A stretch of DNA of 10,766 bases from Betaproteobacteria bacterium (GCA_947467405.1 CANIIN010000047.1:1-10766), one strand, 5' to 3'. Counted from the first letter of the stretch, positions 1-6,188 are shown. Notes: generated from the sequence alone by a model not told the origin. Made by a program: numbers and translations.

Positions 1-25
1 AGCGCTAAAGGTCTCATAACTCATG

Positions 26-57
26 AAACCCAAAATCCTAAACCCTAAATCCGAAAT
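26..57. repeat. Degenerate heptamer tandem array
   Basis: Four consecutive 7-bp units starting at 26, 33, 40 and 47 fit the consensus AAA(C/T)CCN, and a fifth begins at 54 with AAAT before decaying. The stretch is AT-rich in an otherwise GC-rich window and lies in the intergenic region beyond the 3' end of psd. I see no coding potential in it. Its heptamer unit length is shared with the array at 2802-2850, although the unit sequence differs. Confidence 0.6.
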
Positions 58-70
58 AGCTTTTAAAATT

Positions 71-134
71 TGTCATCCCCGAATGTTTCTGTCGGGGATC
101 CACACTCTGGATTCCCGCTTTCGCGGGAATGACA
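71..134. repeat. REP-doublet (REPIN-like) inverted repeat
   Basis: This 64-bp element begins TGTCATCCCCG and ends in the inverse of TGTCATTCCCG, so its ends match at 10 of 11 positions. Each half is itself a palindrome: CATCCCCGA/TCGGGGATC on the left and ATTCCCGC/GCGGGAAT on the right. The centre (GGATCCA/TGGATTC) also pairs, so the whole can fold into one long hairpin. The right half, read on the minus strand, matches the solo unit at 10494-10525 at 30 of 32 positions. It starts 5 nt beyond the psd stop codon, so it would form a hairpin in the psd 3' UTR and could slow decay or end transcription. Such palindromes are widespread dispersed repeats in beta- and gammaproteobacteria. Confidence 0.85.
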
Positions 135-139
135 GGGCG

Positions 140-1030
140 CTAGGGAATAGCCTCAGCGCCCCCCTCCGGCATCCGCATCAACGCATTCCCCACCCTCACC
201 CGCACACCCTCTGCAATCCCCTCGGCCAGCGTAAACCCGCGCGGCGCGAACACGATGATGGTCGAACCATGCTGGAACCAGCCCATCTCCTCGCCCTTGC
301 CATACCTCGCATGGCACGCCAACTCGTGCGGCCCGTTGTAGCCGCCATCCAGCAACACCTCGACACAATGCAGGCGGATACCCGCCACCAGAATGGCAGC
401 CACCGGCACCAGCGTCACCACATGCCCCGCCGCCCCCACCCGGGTGCGGATGGCCGCGCGTTCGTTGCGGCAGAACAGCCGCTCCACGCGCTTCAGCGCG
501 ATCGGATTCACGTTCCAGGTATCGCCCGAGAAGTACGTCACATGCTCCACCGTGCAGTCGTACGGCGCATGGAAGCGGTGATACATGCTGGCGGTGATGC
601 GCAGCGTGGCATAGCAACCGTCACGATACAGATCGACCAGCGCGGGGTCGCCCAGCAGGTCACGCAGTTCGTAGGGAAAACCCTTGGCCTGGAACACCTG
701 CGTGCCATCGACCCGCCCGCATTGCCCGACGATGGCGTCGCACGGGCTGGTCAGCCGTGAAGAATCGGCCTCCACGGGCCGCGCACCGGGTTTCAGTTCG
801 CGGATGAAGCAGTCGTGCATGCTGTCGAAACGGGTTTTCTTCGCTTCGGCCAGATCGAGATCGGTGCAGCGCTTCCACAGCGCGATGGACAGGTCGCGGA
901 TCAGCGGCTGGCGCAACTGGCTGAACCAGCCCATGAAGCGCGTGGCGAGGCGGCGCGGAATGCGGTTGGTGAGCAGGAAGTTGAGGTCTTCCTGCAGGAA
1001 TGCACGGGTCAGCAGGTTTTTCAGCGACAT
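140..1030 (-). CDS. psd: Phosphatidylserine decarboxylase proenzyme
   Basis: The product (296 aa) should decarboxylate phosphatidylserine to phosphatidylethanolamine at the inner membrane. Family landmarks are visible: FIRELKPGARPVE (residues 75-87), SPCDA with the probable catalytic Asp98, YHRFH with His151 and His154, FCRNER (186-191), and HGST at 254-257. The enzyme family cleaves itself between Gly and Ser of this last motif to make the pyruvoyl cofactor, here Gly255/Ser256. The E. coli motif is LGST, so His254 replaces the usual Leu, and SPCDA replaces the usual PADG-like context. The chain is somewhat shorter than E. coli Psd (322 aa). The start was chosen at 1030, where a GAGGG ribosome binding site sits 9 nt upstream; an in-frame extension to 1240 would run through the divergent gene. 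No pssA or other lipid gene is co-directional here. It may be a second Psd paralogue rather than the housekeeping copy. Confidence 0.93.
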   Translation of the reverse strand: MSLKNLLTRAFLQEDLNFLLTNRIPRRLATRFMGWFSQLRQPLIRDLSIALWKRCTDLDLAEAKKTRFDSMHDCFIRELKPGARPVEADSSRLTSPCDAIVGQCGRVDGTQVFQAKGFPYELRDLLGDPALVDLYRDGCYATLRITASMYHRFHAPYDCTVEHVTYFSGDTWNVNPIALKRVERLFCRNERAAIRTRVGAAGHVVTLVPVAAILVAGIRLHCVEVLLDGGYNGPHELACHARYGKGEEMGWFQHGSTIIVFAPRGFTLAEGIAEGVRVRVGNALMRMPEGGAEAIP

Positions 1031-1039
1031 GGATCGATT

Positions 1040-1044
1040 CCCTC
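1040..1044 (-). promoter_or_regulatory. Ribosome binding site of psd
   Basis: Read on the minus strand this is GAGGG, 9 nt ahead of the ATG at 1030-1028. It is the reason for starting psd at 1030 rather than at the upstream in-frame ATG at 1240. Confidence 0.75.
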
Positions 1045-1118
1045 GGGACAAGTCATCACGTTGTAAAGATGGCGGCGTAAAGAGTTCGGTATCGCCATTC
1101 CCATGGAGCACACCCGCC

Positions 1119-2783
1119 TTGGACGAAATCGCCCTGTACCTTGCCGCCGCCATCGCCGGCAGCGCCGCGCTGCTGCCCTTGCGCACCCGGCTGCAGTTGT
1201 CGAAAGCCAAACACCCGTCGCTGTCCGGCCACTCGCGCATGGCGCGCCGCGTGGCCGGATTGCTGCCGTTCTACGGCTACGATGAGCCAACATTCTTCCG
1301 CGCCGACAATCCGCCCGATGACGTCGCCGCGCAGCGCCGCGCCGGATTCTCGCGACTGGCGGAGCTCTACCGCACGCGCTTCGCGAAATCCGCCGCCATG
1401 ACCGCCGAGGCCGCCGATTACCTGTCCGACCTGCAGTTCACCGCCGCCTACCGCGTGCCCTTCCAGTTCCGCAAGCTGGTGCAGCAGCACCTGAAGGGCG
1501 GTTCGTTCCTGCAAGATTCGGACGGCGTCATGCTCACCGACCTGGACGGCAACCGCTTTTATGACCTGACCGGCTCGTACGGCGTGAATGTTTTCGGCTA
1601 CGAGTTCTACAAGGAATGCATCGACGCCGGCGTGGCCACGGCGCGCGAGCTCGGTCCGGTGCTGGGCGGTTATCACCCGTCCTTGCTCTACAACGTGCAA
1701 CGGCTGCGCGAAATCTCCGGACTGGACGAAGTGTCGTTCCACATGTCCGGCACCGAAGCAGTGATGCAGGCGGTGCGGCTGGCGCGCTATCACACGCGGC
1801 GCAGCCACCTGGTGCGCTTCTGCGGCGCGTATCACGGCTGGTGGGGCGACGTGCAGCCGGGCGTGGGCAACCCGCAGCCGGCGCGCGACACCTACACCCT
1901 GAAGGACATGGACCAGGACAGCCTGCGCGTGCTGAAGAAGCGTAAAGACATCGCCTGCGTGCTGGTCAACCCGCTGCAGGCCCTGCACCCCAACGCCAAT
2001 GCGCCGGGGGATTCGTCGCTGCTGGACAGCAGCCGCAGCGCGCACTTCGACCGCGCCGCCTACACCGCCTGGCTGCAGGAACTGCGCGAGGTGTGCACGG
2101 CGCGCGGCATCGTGCTGATCTTCGACGAGGTGTTCATGGGATTCCGCCTCGCGCCGGGCGGCGCGCAGGAATACTTCGGCGTGCGTGCCGACATGGTGAC
2201 CTACGGCAAGACCCTGGGCGGCGGGCTGCCGGTGGGCGTGGTGTGCGGCAAGCGTGAATGGATGAAGCGCTTTCGCGACGATCGCCCGGCCGACATCTGC
2301 TTCGCGCGCGGCACCTTCAATTCGCATCCCTATGTGATGGGCGCCATGCAGGCCTTCCTCGAGCGCCTGGAGACGCCGCGCGTGCAGGCGCTGTACCGCG
2401 ACCTCGACCAACGCTGGAACGGTCGCGCCACGCGCCTGAATGCGCTGCTGGCGGAATTCGACCTGCCGATGCGGGTGGCCAACCTGTCGTCGGTGTGGAC
2501 CATCCAGTACACGCGACCGTCGCGCTACAACTGGATGGTCCAGTACTACCTGCGCGCCGAGGGCATCGCGCTGTCCTGGGTGGGCACCGGACGACTGGTG
2601 TTCAGCTTCAATTTCACCGACGAGGACATCGAGGCCATCGAGGCGCGCATCGTGGCCGCCGGCATGGCCATGCAGAAGGACGGCTGGTGGTGGAGCGCGC
2701 CGGGCGCGACCAACCGCTCGATCCGGCGCGGCATCCTGCGCGAAGTGCTGGCTCAAAAGCTGGGATTGATGCGCAAGAGTTGA
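1119..2783 (+). CDS. Class III PLP-dependent aminotransferase, glutamate-1-semialdehyde aminotransferase-like, membrane-anchored N-terminus
   Basis: A 554-aa protein of the fold-type I, class III aminotransferase family. PLP-site motifs are intact: SGTEA (210-214, cofactor phosphate), AYHGW (237-241), IFDEVFMGFR (335-344, Asp336 to the pyridine nitrogen), and TYGKTLGGGLP (361-371) with Lys364 as the Schiff-base lysine. The last motif closely resembles that of glutamate-1-semialdehyde 2,1-aminomutase (HemL). The protein is about 120 residues longer than HemL, with the extra at the N-terminus: a hydrophobic stretch (about 4-20) and a basic linker containing SKAKHPSLSGH. It is therefore unlikely to be HemL itself, and the substrate is unknown. 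I chose a TTG start at 1119 because GGAG lies 10 nt upstream and it keeps the hydrophobic segment; ATG at 1239 is the alternative. The gene is divergent from psd (88 bp between starts) and convergent with the downstream membrane protein. Confidence 0.85.
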   Translation: MDEIALYLAAAIAGSAALLPLRTRLQLSKAKHPSLSGHSRMARRVAGLLPFYGYDEPTFFRADNPPDDVAAQRRAGFSRLAELYRTRFAKSAAMTAEAADYLSDLQFTAAYRVPFQFRKLVQQHLKGGSFLQDSDGVMLTDLDGNRFYDLTGSYGVNVFGYEFYKECIDAGVATARELGPVLGGYHPSLLYNVQRLREISGLDEVSFHMSGTEAVMQAVRLARYHTRRSHLVRFCGAYHGWWGDVQPGVGNPQPARDTYTLKDMDQDSLRVLKKRKDIACVLVNPLQALHPNANAPGDSSLLDSSRSAHFDRAAYTAWLQELREVCTARGIVLIFDEVFMGFRLAPGGAQEYFGVRADMVTYGKTLGGGLPVGVVCGKREWMKRFRDDRPADICFARGTFNSHPYVMGAMQAFLERLETPRVQALYRDLDQRWNGRATRLNALLAEFDLPMRVANLSSVWTIQYTRPSRYNWMVQYYLRAEGIALSWVGTGRLVFSFNFTDEDIEAIEARIVAAGMAMQKDGWWWSAPGATNRSIRRGILREVLAQKLGLMRKS

Positions 2784-2801
2784 TTCCAGCGCAGCGTGCA
2801 T

Positions 2802-2850
2802 CTCACGCCCCACACCTCACGCCTAACGCTTCACGCTTCACGCTTCACGA
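2802..2850. repeat. Heptamer tandem array between convergent genes
   Basis: Seven contiguous 7-bp units, phased at 2802, 2809, 2816, 2823, 2830, 2837 and 2844, follow the consensus (C/T)TCACGC. The unit at 2809 (CCCACAC) and the one at 2823 (CTAACGC) diverge, and the last ends in A. The array fills most of the 61 bp between the aminotransferase stop and the end of the minus-strand membrane gene. Its last unit contains that gene's stop codon and final Ser codon. I see no terminator hairpin between the two convergent genes. Confidence 0.75.
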
Positions 2851-3462
2851 ATGACTGCGCATCGGGTCGATCAACTGCCCCCGCAGCAGGTACAGCGGCG
2901 CCCGGTGGTAGAGCTTCACGTCGTGGAACGGGTCGGTGAGGATCTTGGTGAGCCACACCAGCCCGGTCTGCACATCGCGCAGGAAGAACAGGTGCACGGT
3001 GCGAAACAGCAGTCCGCCCGCGCCCAGTCCCAGCCAGATCAGGCCGGTGCGGCGCACGAATTCGGCGTTGCCCAGGCTTCCATCCGCCCCTGCCGCCGGA
3101 AACACGCCCAGCAGCGTGGAATCAATGAACAGCACCGCCGGCGACAGCGCCCAGATGGCCAGCAGCACGATCTTGCGCTGCAGGTTGTAGCCGACCTTCA
3201 CTTCTTCCTTGTATTCATGCGAGGCGTCGTTCACTTCGTCGTAACCTTTCGGTTCGAAGAAGAAGTGCCCGACCTGGCGCGTCATCATCGACACCAGCCA
3301 GCCGACCAGCGCCGCCTTCACCGGGTCCGTGAACAGCATGGCGTAGGCATACAGGAAGCTCAGCGCACTCACCAGATGCAGCGTCTGATTGATGCGACTG
3401 TGATGGTAGTAGCGATGGTCGTCCCAGCGTTGCAAGCGCAGTGCTTCCAGAAATGCCCGCAT
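2845..3462 (-). CDS. His-rich integral membrane protein, DUF962/Mpo1-like pattern
   Basis: A 205-aa protein with hydrophobic segments near 28-45, 48-62, 98-115 and 138-160. It is rich in histidines at or near membrane edges: His16, His20, His21, His29, His66, His82, His157, His180 and His186. The spacing HHSRINQTLHL (20-30) followed by TRQVGHFFFE (61-70) recalls the N-x3-H ... Q-x2-GH-x3-E pattern of DUF962/Mpo1 proteins. Yeast Mpo1 is an Fe(II)-dependent dioxygenase acting in alpha-oxidation of 2-hydroxy fatty acids. The similarity is judged by eye and the C-terminal half (LTDPFHD, YHRAPLYLLRG) is outside that pattern, so function is only suggested. The start at 3462 is supported by GGAAGGG 7 nt upstream; an in-frame ATG at 3513 lacks this. 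A Pho box and a -10-like CAAAAT lie upstream on the same strand. Confidence 0.85.
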   Translation of the reverse strand: MRAFLEALRLQRWDDHRYYHHSRINQTLHLVSALSFLYAYAMLFTDPVKAALVGWLVSMMTRQVGHFFFEPKGYDEVNDASHEYKEEVKVGYNLQRKIVLLAIWALSPAVLFIDSTLLGVFPAAGADGSLGNAEFVRRTGLIWLGLGAGGLLFRTVHLFFLRDVQTGLVWLTKILTDPFHDVKLYHRAPLYLLRGQLIDPMRSHS

Positions 3463-3539
3463 GGCGAATCCCTTCCTGTGGTTTGAGATGCGAAGACAGT
3501 AGCCGCGCAACACTGCAATCCGGTTACCGATTCATGACA

Positions 3540-3545
3540 ATTTTG
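3540..3545 (-). promoter_or_regulatory. Putative -10 element for the membrane protein gene
   Basis: Read on the minus strand this is CAAAAT, 4 of 6 matches to TATAAT, 11 nt beyond the end of the minus-strand Pho box. In E. coli phoA and pstS the gap between Pho box and -10 is about 10 nt, so the geometry is right for PhoB activation. It would give a leader of roughly 70 nt before the start at 3462. Confidence 0.45.
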
Positions 3546-3556
3546 TTGAACCCCGC

Positions 3557-3574
3557 GTGACAGGATGACGACAG
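3557..3574 (-). promoter_or_regulatory. Putative PhoB box facing the membrane protein gene
   Basis: On the minus strand the site reads CTGTCGT-CATC-CTGTCAC. The E. coli Pho box is CTGTCAT, a 4-bp A/T-rich spacer, then CTGTCA(C/T). The two 7-mers match at 13 of 14 positions with exactly the right 11-bp period; the spacer is not A/T-rich. A -10-like hexamer follows at the expected distance. Its mirror partner lies at 3588-3605. Confidence 0.6.
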
Positions 3575-3587
3575 CGTGATGGCGGCG

Positions 3588-3605
3588 CTGTCATTGCGCC
3601 GTCAC
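3588..3605 (+). promoter_or_regulatory. Putative PhoB box facing the glycosyltransferase
   Basis: The site reads CTGTCAT-TGCG-CCGTCAC, again 13 of 14 matches to the two Pho-box half-sites with a 4-bp spacer. Ten nt further on, CACGAT (3616-3621) is a weak -10 candidate (3 of 6). That geometry places the transcription start near 3628, the second in-frame ATG of the glycosyltransferase. The box ends one base before the upstream ATG at 3607, so that ATG would lie inside the promoter. The same bases also form part of an imperfect inverted repeat (3580-3588 with 3596-3604). Confidence 0.6.
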
Positions 3606-3627
3606 AATGACCCATCACGATGCGGGC

Positions 3628-4860
3628 ATGGAAAGCGGTGGAATCCTGCTTGAACGACTCCCGGTGCTGCGCAAGTCGCTGCGCATCGCCTTCGTCACCG
3701 AAACCTACCCGCCGGAAGTCAACGGCGTGTCGCTCAGCGTGGCGCGCTTTGTGGAAGGCCTGCGCGCCAGGAACCATGAAATCCAGCTGGTGCGGCCGCG
3801 CCAGACGGCGGCCGAGACCGGCAGCGGCACGCGCGAATTCCAGGAAGTGCTGATGCGCGGCATGCCGATCCCGCGCTATCCGGGGCTGAAGATGGGCCTG
3901 CCCGCCAAACGCGCGCTGACCGACTTGTGGTCGGTGCAGCGTCCCGACATCGTGCACGTCGTGACGGAAGGACCGCTAGGCTGGTCGGCCCTGCAGGCGG
4001 CCTTGAAGCTCAAGTTGCCGGTCACCTCGGACTTCCGCACCAACTTCCACGCCTACAGCACGCACTACGGCATCGGCTGGCTGAAAAAGCCCATCGCCTC
4101 GTACCTGCGCAAATTCCACAACCGCACCCTGATGACCATGGTGCCGACCGATTACCAGCGCAGCGAACTGGCCAGGCTGGGCTTTCGCAATCTGCGCCTG
4201 GTGGCGCGCGGCGTGGACACGCAACTGTTCAATCCGGCGCGGCGCGATGAGTCGCTGCGACGCAGCTGGGGCGCCGGTCCGGATGATCTGGTCGCCCTGC
4301 ACGTCGGCCGCATCGCGCCCGAGAAGAACCTGTCGCTGCTCTCGGACACCTTCGAGGCGATGCAGGCCCGGCATGCCGGCATGCGCCTGGTGATGGTGGG
4401 CGACGGCCCGGGGCGCGCCGCCATGCAACGACGCCATCCGCAGGCCGTCTTCGCCGGCATGCGGCGCGGCGAAGATCTGGCCGCGCACTACGCCTCGGCC
4501 GACGTGTTCCTGTTTCCCAGCGTCACCGAGACATTCGGCAACGTCACGCTGGAGGCCATGGCCAGCGGACTGGCCGTGCTGGCCTATGACTACGCCGCCG
4601 CATCGGAACACATCCAGAACGGCGAGAACGGCTTGGTCGCGCCGCTCGGCGATAGCCAGGCGTACCTGAGCGTCGCCACGTCCATGGCCGGCTGCCCTGG
4701 CGACATGCGGGCCGTCGGCGCGCGCGCCCGCGTCACGGCCGAAAACCTGGACTGGGAGCGCGTGATCGCCGGGCTCGAGGCGGCGTTCCTGGCCGTGGCA
4801 TCCCGCCCCGACACTCTCGCCGCCACCGGCAGTGGCGCGTTCCTGCCGGGCACGCCCTGA
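3628..4860 (+). CDS. GT-B glycosyltransferase, family 4 (diacylglycerol glycosyltransferase / mannosyltransferase-like)
   Basis: A 410-aa retaining glycosyltransferase of the GT4 type, expected at the inner face of the cytoplasmic membrane. The N-terminal Rossmann domain opens with RIAFVTETYPPEVNGVS (residues 19-35), and SDFRTNFHAYSTHYG (134-148) is typical of the MgtA/SqdX/Agt-like branch. The C-terminal donor-binding domain has HVGRIAPEKN (225-234), MVGDGPG (256-262) and the E-x7-E motif ETFGNVTLE with Glu301 and Glu309. Related enzymes transfer sugars to diacylglycerol or phosphatidylinositol; the donor and acceptor here cannot be read from sequence. I placed the start at ATG 3628, not ATG 3607, because a Pho box abuts 3607; neither ATG has a clear Shine-Dalgarno sequence, and 3628 could be a leaderless start. 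The upstream Pho box suggests induction by phosphate starvation. No plcP-like phospholipase is present in the window. Confidence 0.9.
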   Translation: MESGGILLERLPVLRKSLRIAFVTETYPPEVNGVSLSVARFVEGLRARNHEIQLVRPRQTAAETGSGTREFQEVLMRGMPIPRYPGLKMGLPAKRALTDLWSVQRPDIVHVVTEGPLGWSALQAALKLKLPVTSDFRTNFHAYSTHYGIGWLKKPIASYLRKFHNRTLMTMVPTDYQRSELARLGFRNLRLVARGVDTQLFNPARRDESLRRSWGAGPDDLVALHVGRIAPEKNLSLLSDTFEAMQARHAGMRLVMVGDGPGRAAMQRRHPQAVFAGMRRGEDLAAHYASADVFLFPSVTETFGNVTLEAMASGLAVLAYDYAAASEHIQNGENGLVAPLGDSQAYLSVATSMAGCPGDMRAVGARARVTAENLDWERVIAGLEAAFLAVASRPDTLAATGSGAFLPGTP

Positions 4861-4873
4861 CGCGCAGGGGTCA

Positions 4874-4887
4874 GCCGGGCAACCGGC
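4874..4887. other. GNRA-tetraloop hairpin after the glycosyltransferase
   Basis: GCCGG (4874-4878), loop GCAA, CCGGC (4883-4887) forms a perfect 5-bp GC stem 13 nt past the glycosyltransferase stop. No T-tract follows, so it is not a classical intrinsic terminator; it may be a 3'-end structure. Direct copies of ACCCGCGG follow at 4903-4910 and 4917-4924. Confidence 0.35.
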
Positions 4888-4953
4888 CGGCGCCTGCCCA
4901 CGACCCGCGGCCCGCTACCCGCGGTCATCTCGTGGCGTCACCGCCGCAATAGG

Positions 4954-5133
4954 TCAATGCCCGTAGATCGTCTCCAGACGGGCATCTTCGGGCACTGCAT
5001 GCTCGACAACGGAGCAGGCCAACCCTTCCAGCACGTGCCGCAGTGAATCACCGATGACGTCTCGACCCCTGTGGCGCACAATGCACAGGCCGGCACTGAC
5101 GTGATTCGCCCGGTGGGGACAAACAAACCTCAC
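4954..5133 (-). CDS. Possible small protein (59 aa), unknown
   Basis: Most of the 304-bp gap between the glycosyltransferase and the cation transporter is covered by this minus-strand ORF. It has a GTG start at 5133 preceded by GGAAG (5143-5147) at 9 nt, and about two thirds of its third codon positions are G or C. The product begins MRFVCPHRANHVSAG and ends PEDARLETIYGH, with three Cys and six His residues and no hydrophobic segment. I do not recognise a family. An ATG at 5166 would extend it to 70 aa but would overlap the start codon of the transporter. The closeness of the two divergent starts (31 bp between them) leaves little room for promoters and argues for caution. Confidence 0.35.
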   Translation of the reverse strand: MRFVCPHRANHVSAGLCIVRHRGRDVIGDSLRHVLEGLACSVVEHAVPEDARLETIYGH

Positions 5134-5164
5134 GGCATCGCGCTTCCGCTGAAAGCATCCAACC

Positions 5165-6085
5165 ATGAACACCTCGCCCGACAACTTCGACAACCGTGAC
5201 GACGACGAAAGCAGTTCCGCCGCCGAGCGCGCCACCGCCGCCAACCGCAGCACCTGGATCAGCGTCGCCACCAATCTGGTCCTCACCGTGGCGCAGGTCG
5301 TCACCGGCTTCATCGCCGGCTCGCAGGGCCTGATCGCCGACGGACTGCATTCGCTGTCCGACCTGGTGGCGGATTTCGTGGTGCTGTTTGCCAGCCACCA
5401 CAGCCGGCGCGGCGCCGATGCCGATCACCCTTACGGCCACCAGCGCTTCGAGAACGCCGCATCCTTGATACTCGGCGCGCTGCTGCTGGCGGTGGGCCTG
5501 GGCATGCTGTGGTCGGCTTTCCGCAAGCTGGAGGCGCCTGAGACCGTGCCGACCGTGCACATCGTCGCGTTGTGGGTGGCGATCGGCGCCCTCATCGCCA
5601 AGGAATCGCTGTTCCGCTACATGCTGGCGGTGGCCAAGCGCGTCAAGTCGGGCATGCTCGTCGCCAACGCCTGGCACGCGCGCTCGGACGCCGCGTCATC
5701 GCTGGTGGTTGGCATCGGCATCATCGGCAATCTCGCCGGCTATCCGATCTTCGACCCCATCGCCGCGCTCATCGTCGGCTTCATGGTGGCGAAAATGGGC
5801 TGGTCGTTCGGCTGGGATGCCCTGCATGACCTGATGGACCGCGCCGTGGACGAGAAGGAAGTCGTCGCCATCCGCCAGACGCTGCTCGAGACCCCCGGCG
5901 TGCGCGGCGTGCATGACCTGCGCACGCGCAAGATGGGCGACCTGATCGTGGTCGATGCCCATATCCTGGTGGATGCCCTGATCCCGGTGGAAGAAGGCCA
6001 CGCCATCGCCGTGTCGGCGCGCCAGCGCGTATTGCAGCGCCACCGCGTGCTGAACCTCATGACGCACGTCGATCCGGCGCGCTGA
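5165..6085 (+). CDS. Cation diffusion facilitator (CDF) family metal efflux transporter
   Basis: A 306-aa inner-membrane proton/metal antiporter, probably exporting a divalent cation such as Zn, Fe, Mn, Co or Cd. About six transmembrane helices lie near 31-53, 57-78, 97-117, 131-150, 165-190 and 197-215. A soluble CDF dimerisation domain follows at about 228-306. Site-A metal ligands are visible as H-x3-D in TM2 (His62 and Asp66 within IADGLHSLSD) and H-x3-D in TM5 (His171 and Asp175 within WHARSD). The family motif HPYGHQRFE occupies 88-96 between TM2 and TM3. The first 25 residues are acidic (DNFDNRDDDES) and longer than in FieF. The ribosome binding site is weak (GAAAG, 9 nt upstream of ATG 5165). 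No metal-sensing regulator or operator is seen nearby, so the metal cannot be assigned. Confidence 0.93.
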   Translation: MNTSPDNFDNRDDDESSSAAERATAANRSTWISVATNLVLTVAQVVTGFIAGSQGLIADGLHSLSDLVADFVVLFASHHSRRGADADHPYGHQRFENAASLILGALLLAVGLGMLWSAFRKLEAPETVPTVHIVALWVAIGALIAKESLFRYMLAVAKRVKSGMLVANAWHARSDAASSLVVGIGIIGNLAGYPIFDPIAALIVGFMVAKMGWSFGWDALHDLMDRAVDEKEVVAIRQTLLETPGVRGVHDLRTRKMGDLIVVDAHILVDALIPVEEGHAIAVSARQRVLQRHRVLNLMTHVDPAR

Positions 6086-6159
6086 GCGCCAGTTTCCGTG
6101 CCAGACCGCCAGACTCTTGACCTGCGTCAACCCGCCTCCTGCGGGCGCCGGCAGCTTCC

Positions 6160-6188
6160 TTTTCAAAGCGCTTCCCGGACGATACACT
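6160..6188 (+). promoter_or_regulatory. Putative sigma-70 promoter of the HD-GYP sensor gene
   Basis: TTTTCA (6160-6165) and TACACT (6183-6188) each match the sigma-70 hexamers at 4 of 6 positions and are 17 bp apart. The start of transcription would fall near 6195, giving a leader of about 45 nt. The leader contains a small GGGG/CCCC hairpin (6212-6215 with 6221-6224, loop TGTCT) close to the start codon. Confidence 0.35.

Noticed and set aside
684..1118. N-terminal extension of the aminotransferase ORF back to ATG 684
   Set aside because: It runs antisense through the well-supported psd gene, its product resembles no family, and the conserved-looking protein begins near 1119.
1056..2813. 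585-codon minus-strand ORF opposite the aminotransferase
   Set aside because: It is an antisense shadow caused by GC-rich codons; the product is His/Ala/Arg-rich low complexity and the plus strand has intact PLP motifs.
3534..3540. Additional Pho half-site (TTGTCAT on the minus strand)
   Set aside because: No matching second half-site follows at 11 bp, and it overlaps the putative -10 element.
6131..6165. Intrinsic terminator after the cation transporter
   Set aside because: CCCGC-CTCCT-GCGGG forms a short stem, but the T-rich stretch starts more than 10 nt later and coincides with the putative -35 of the next gene.
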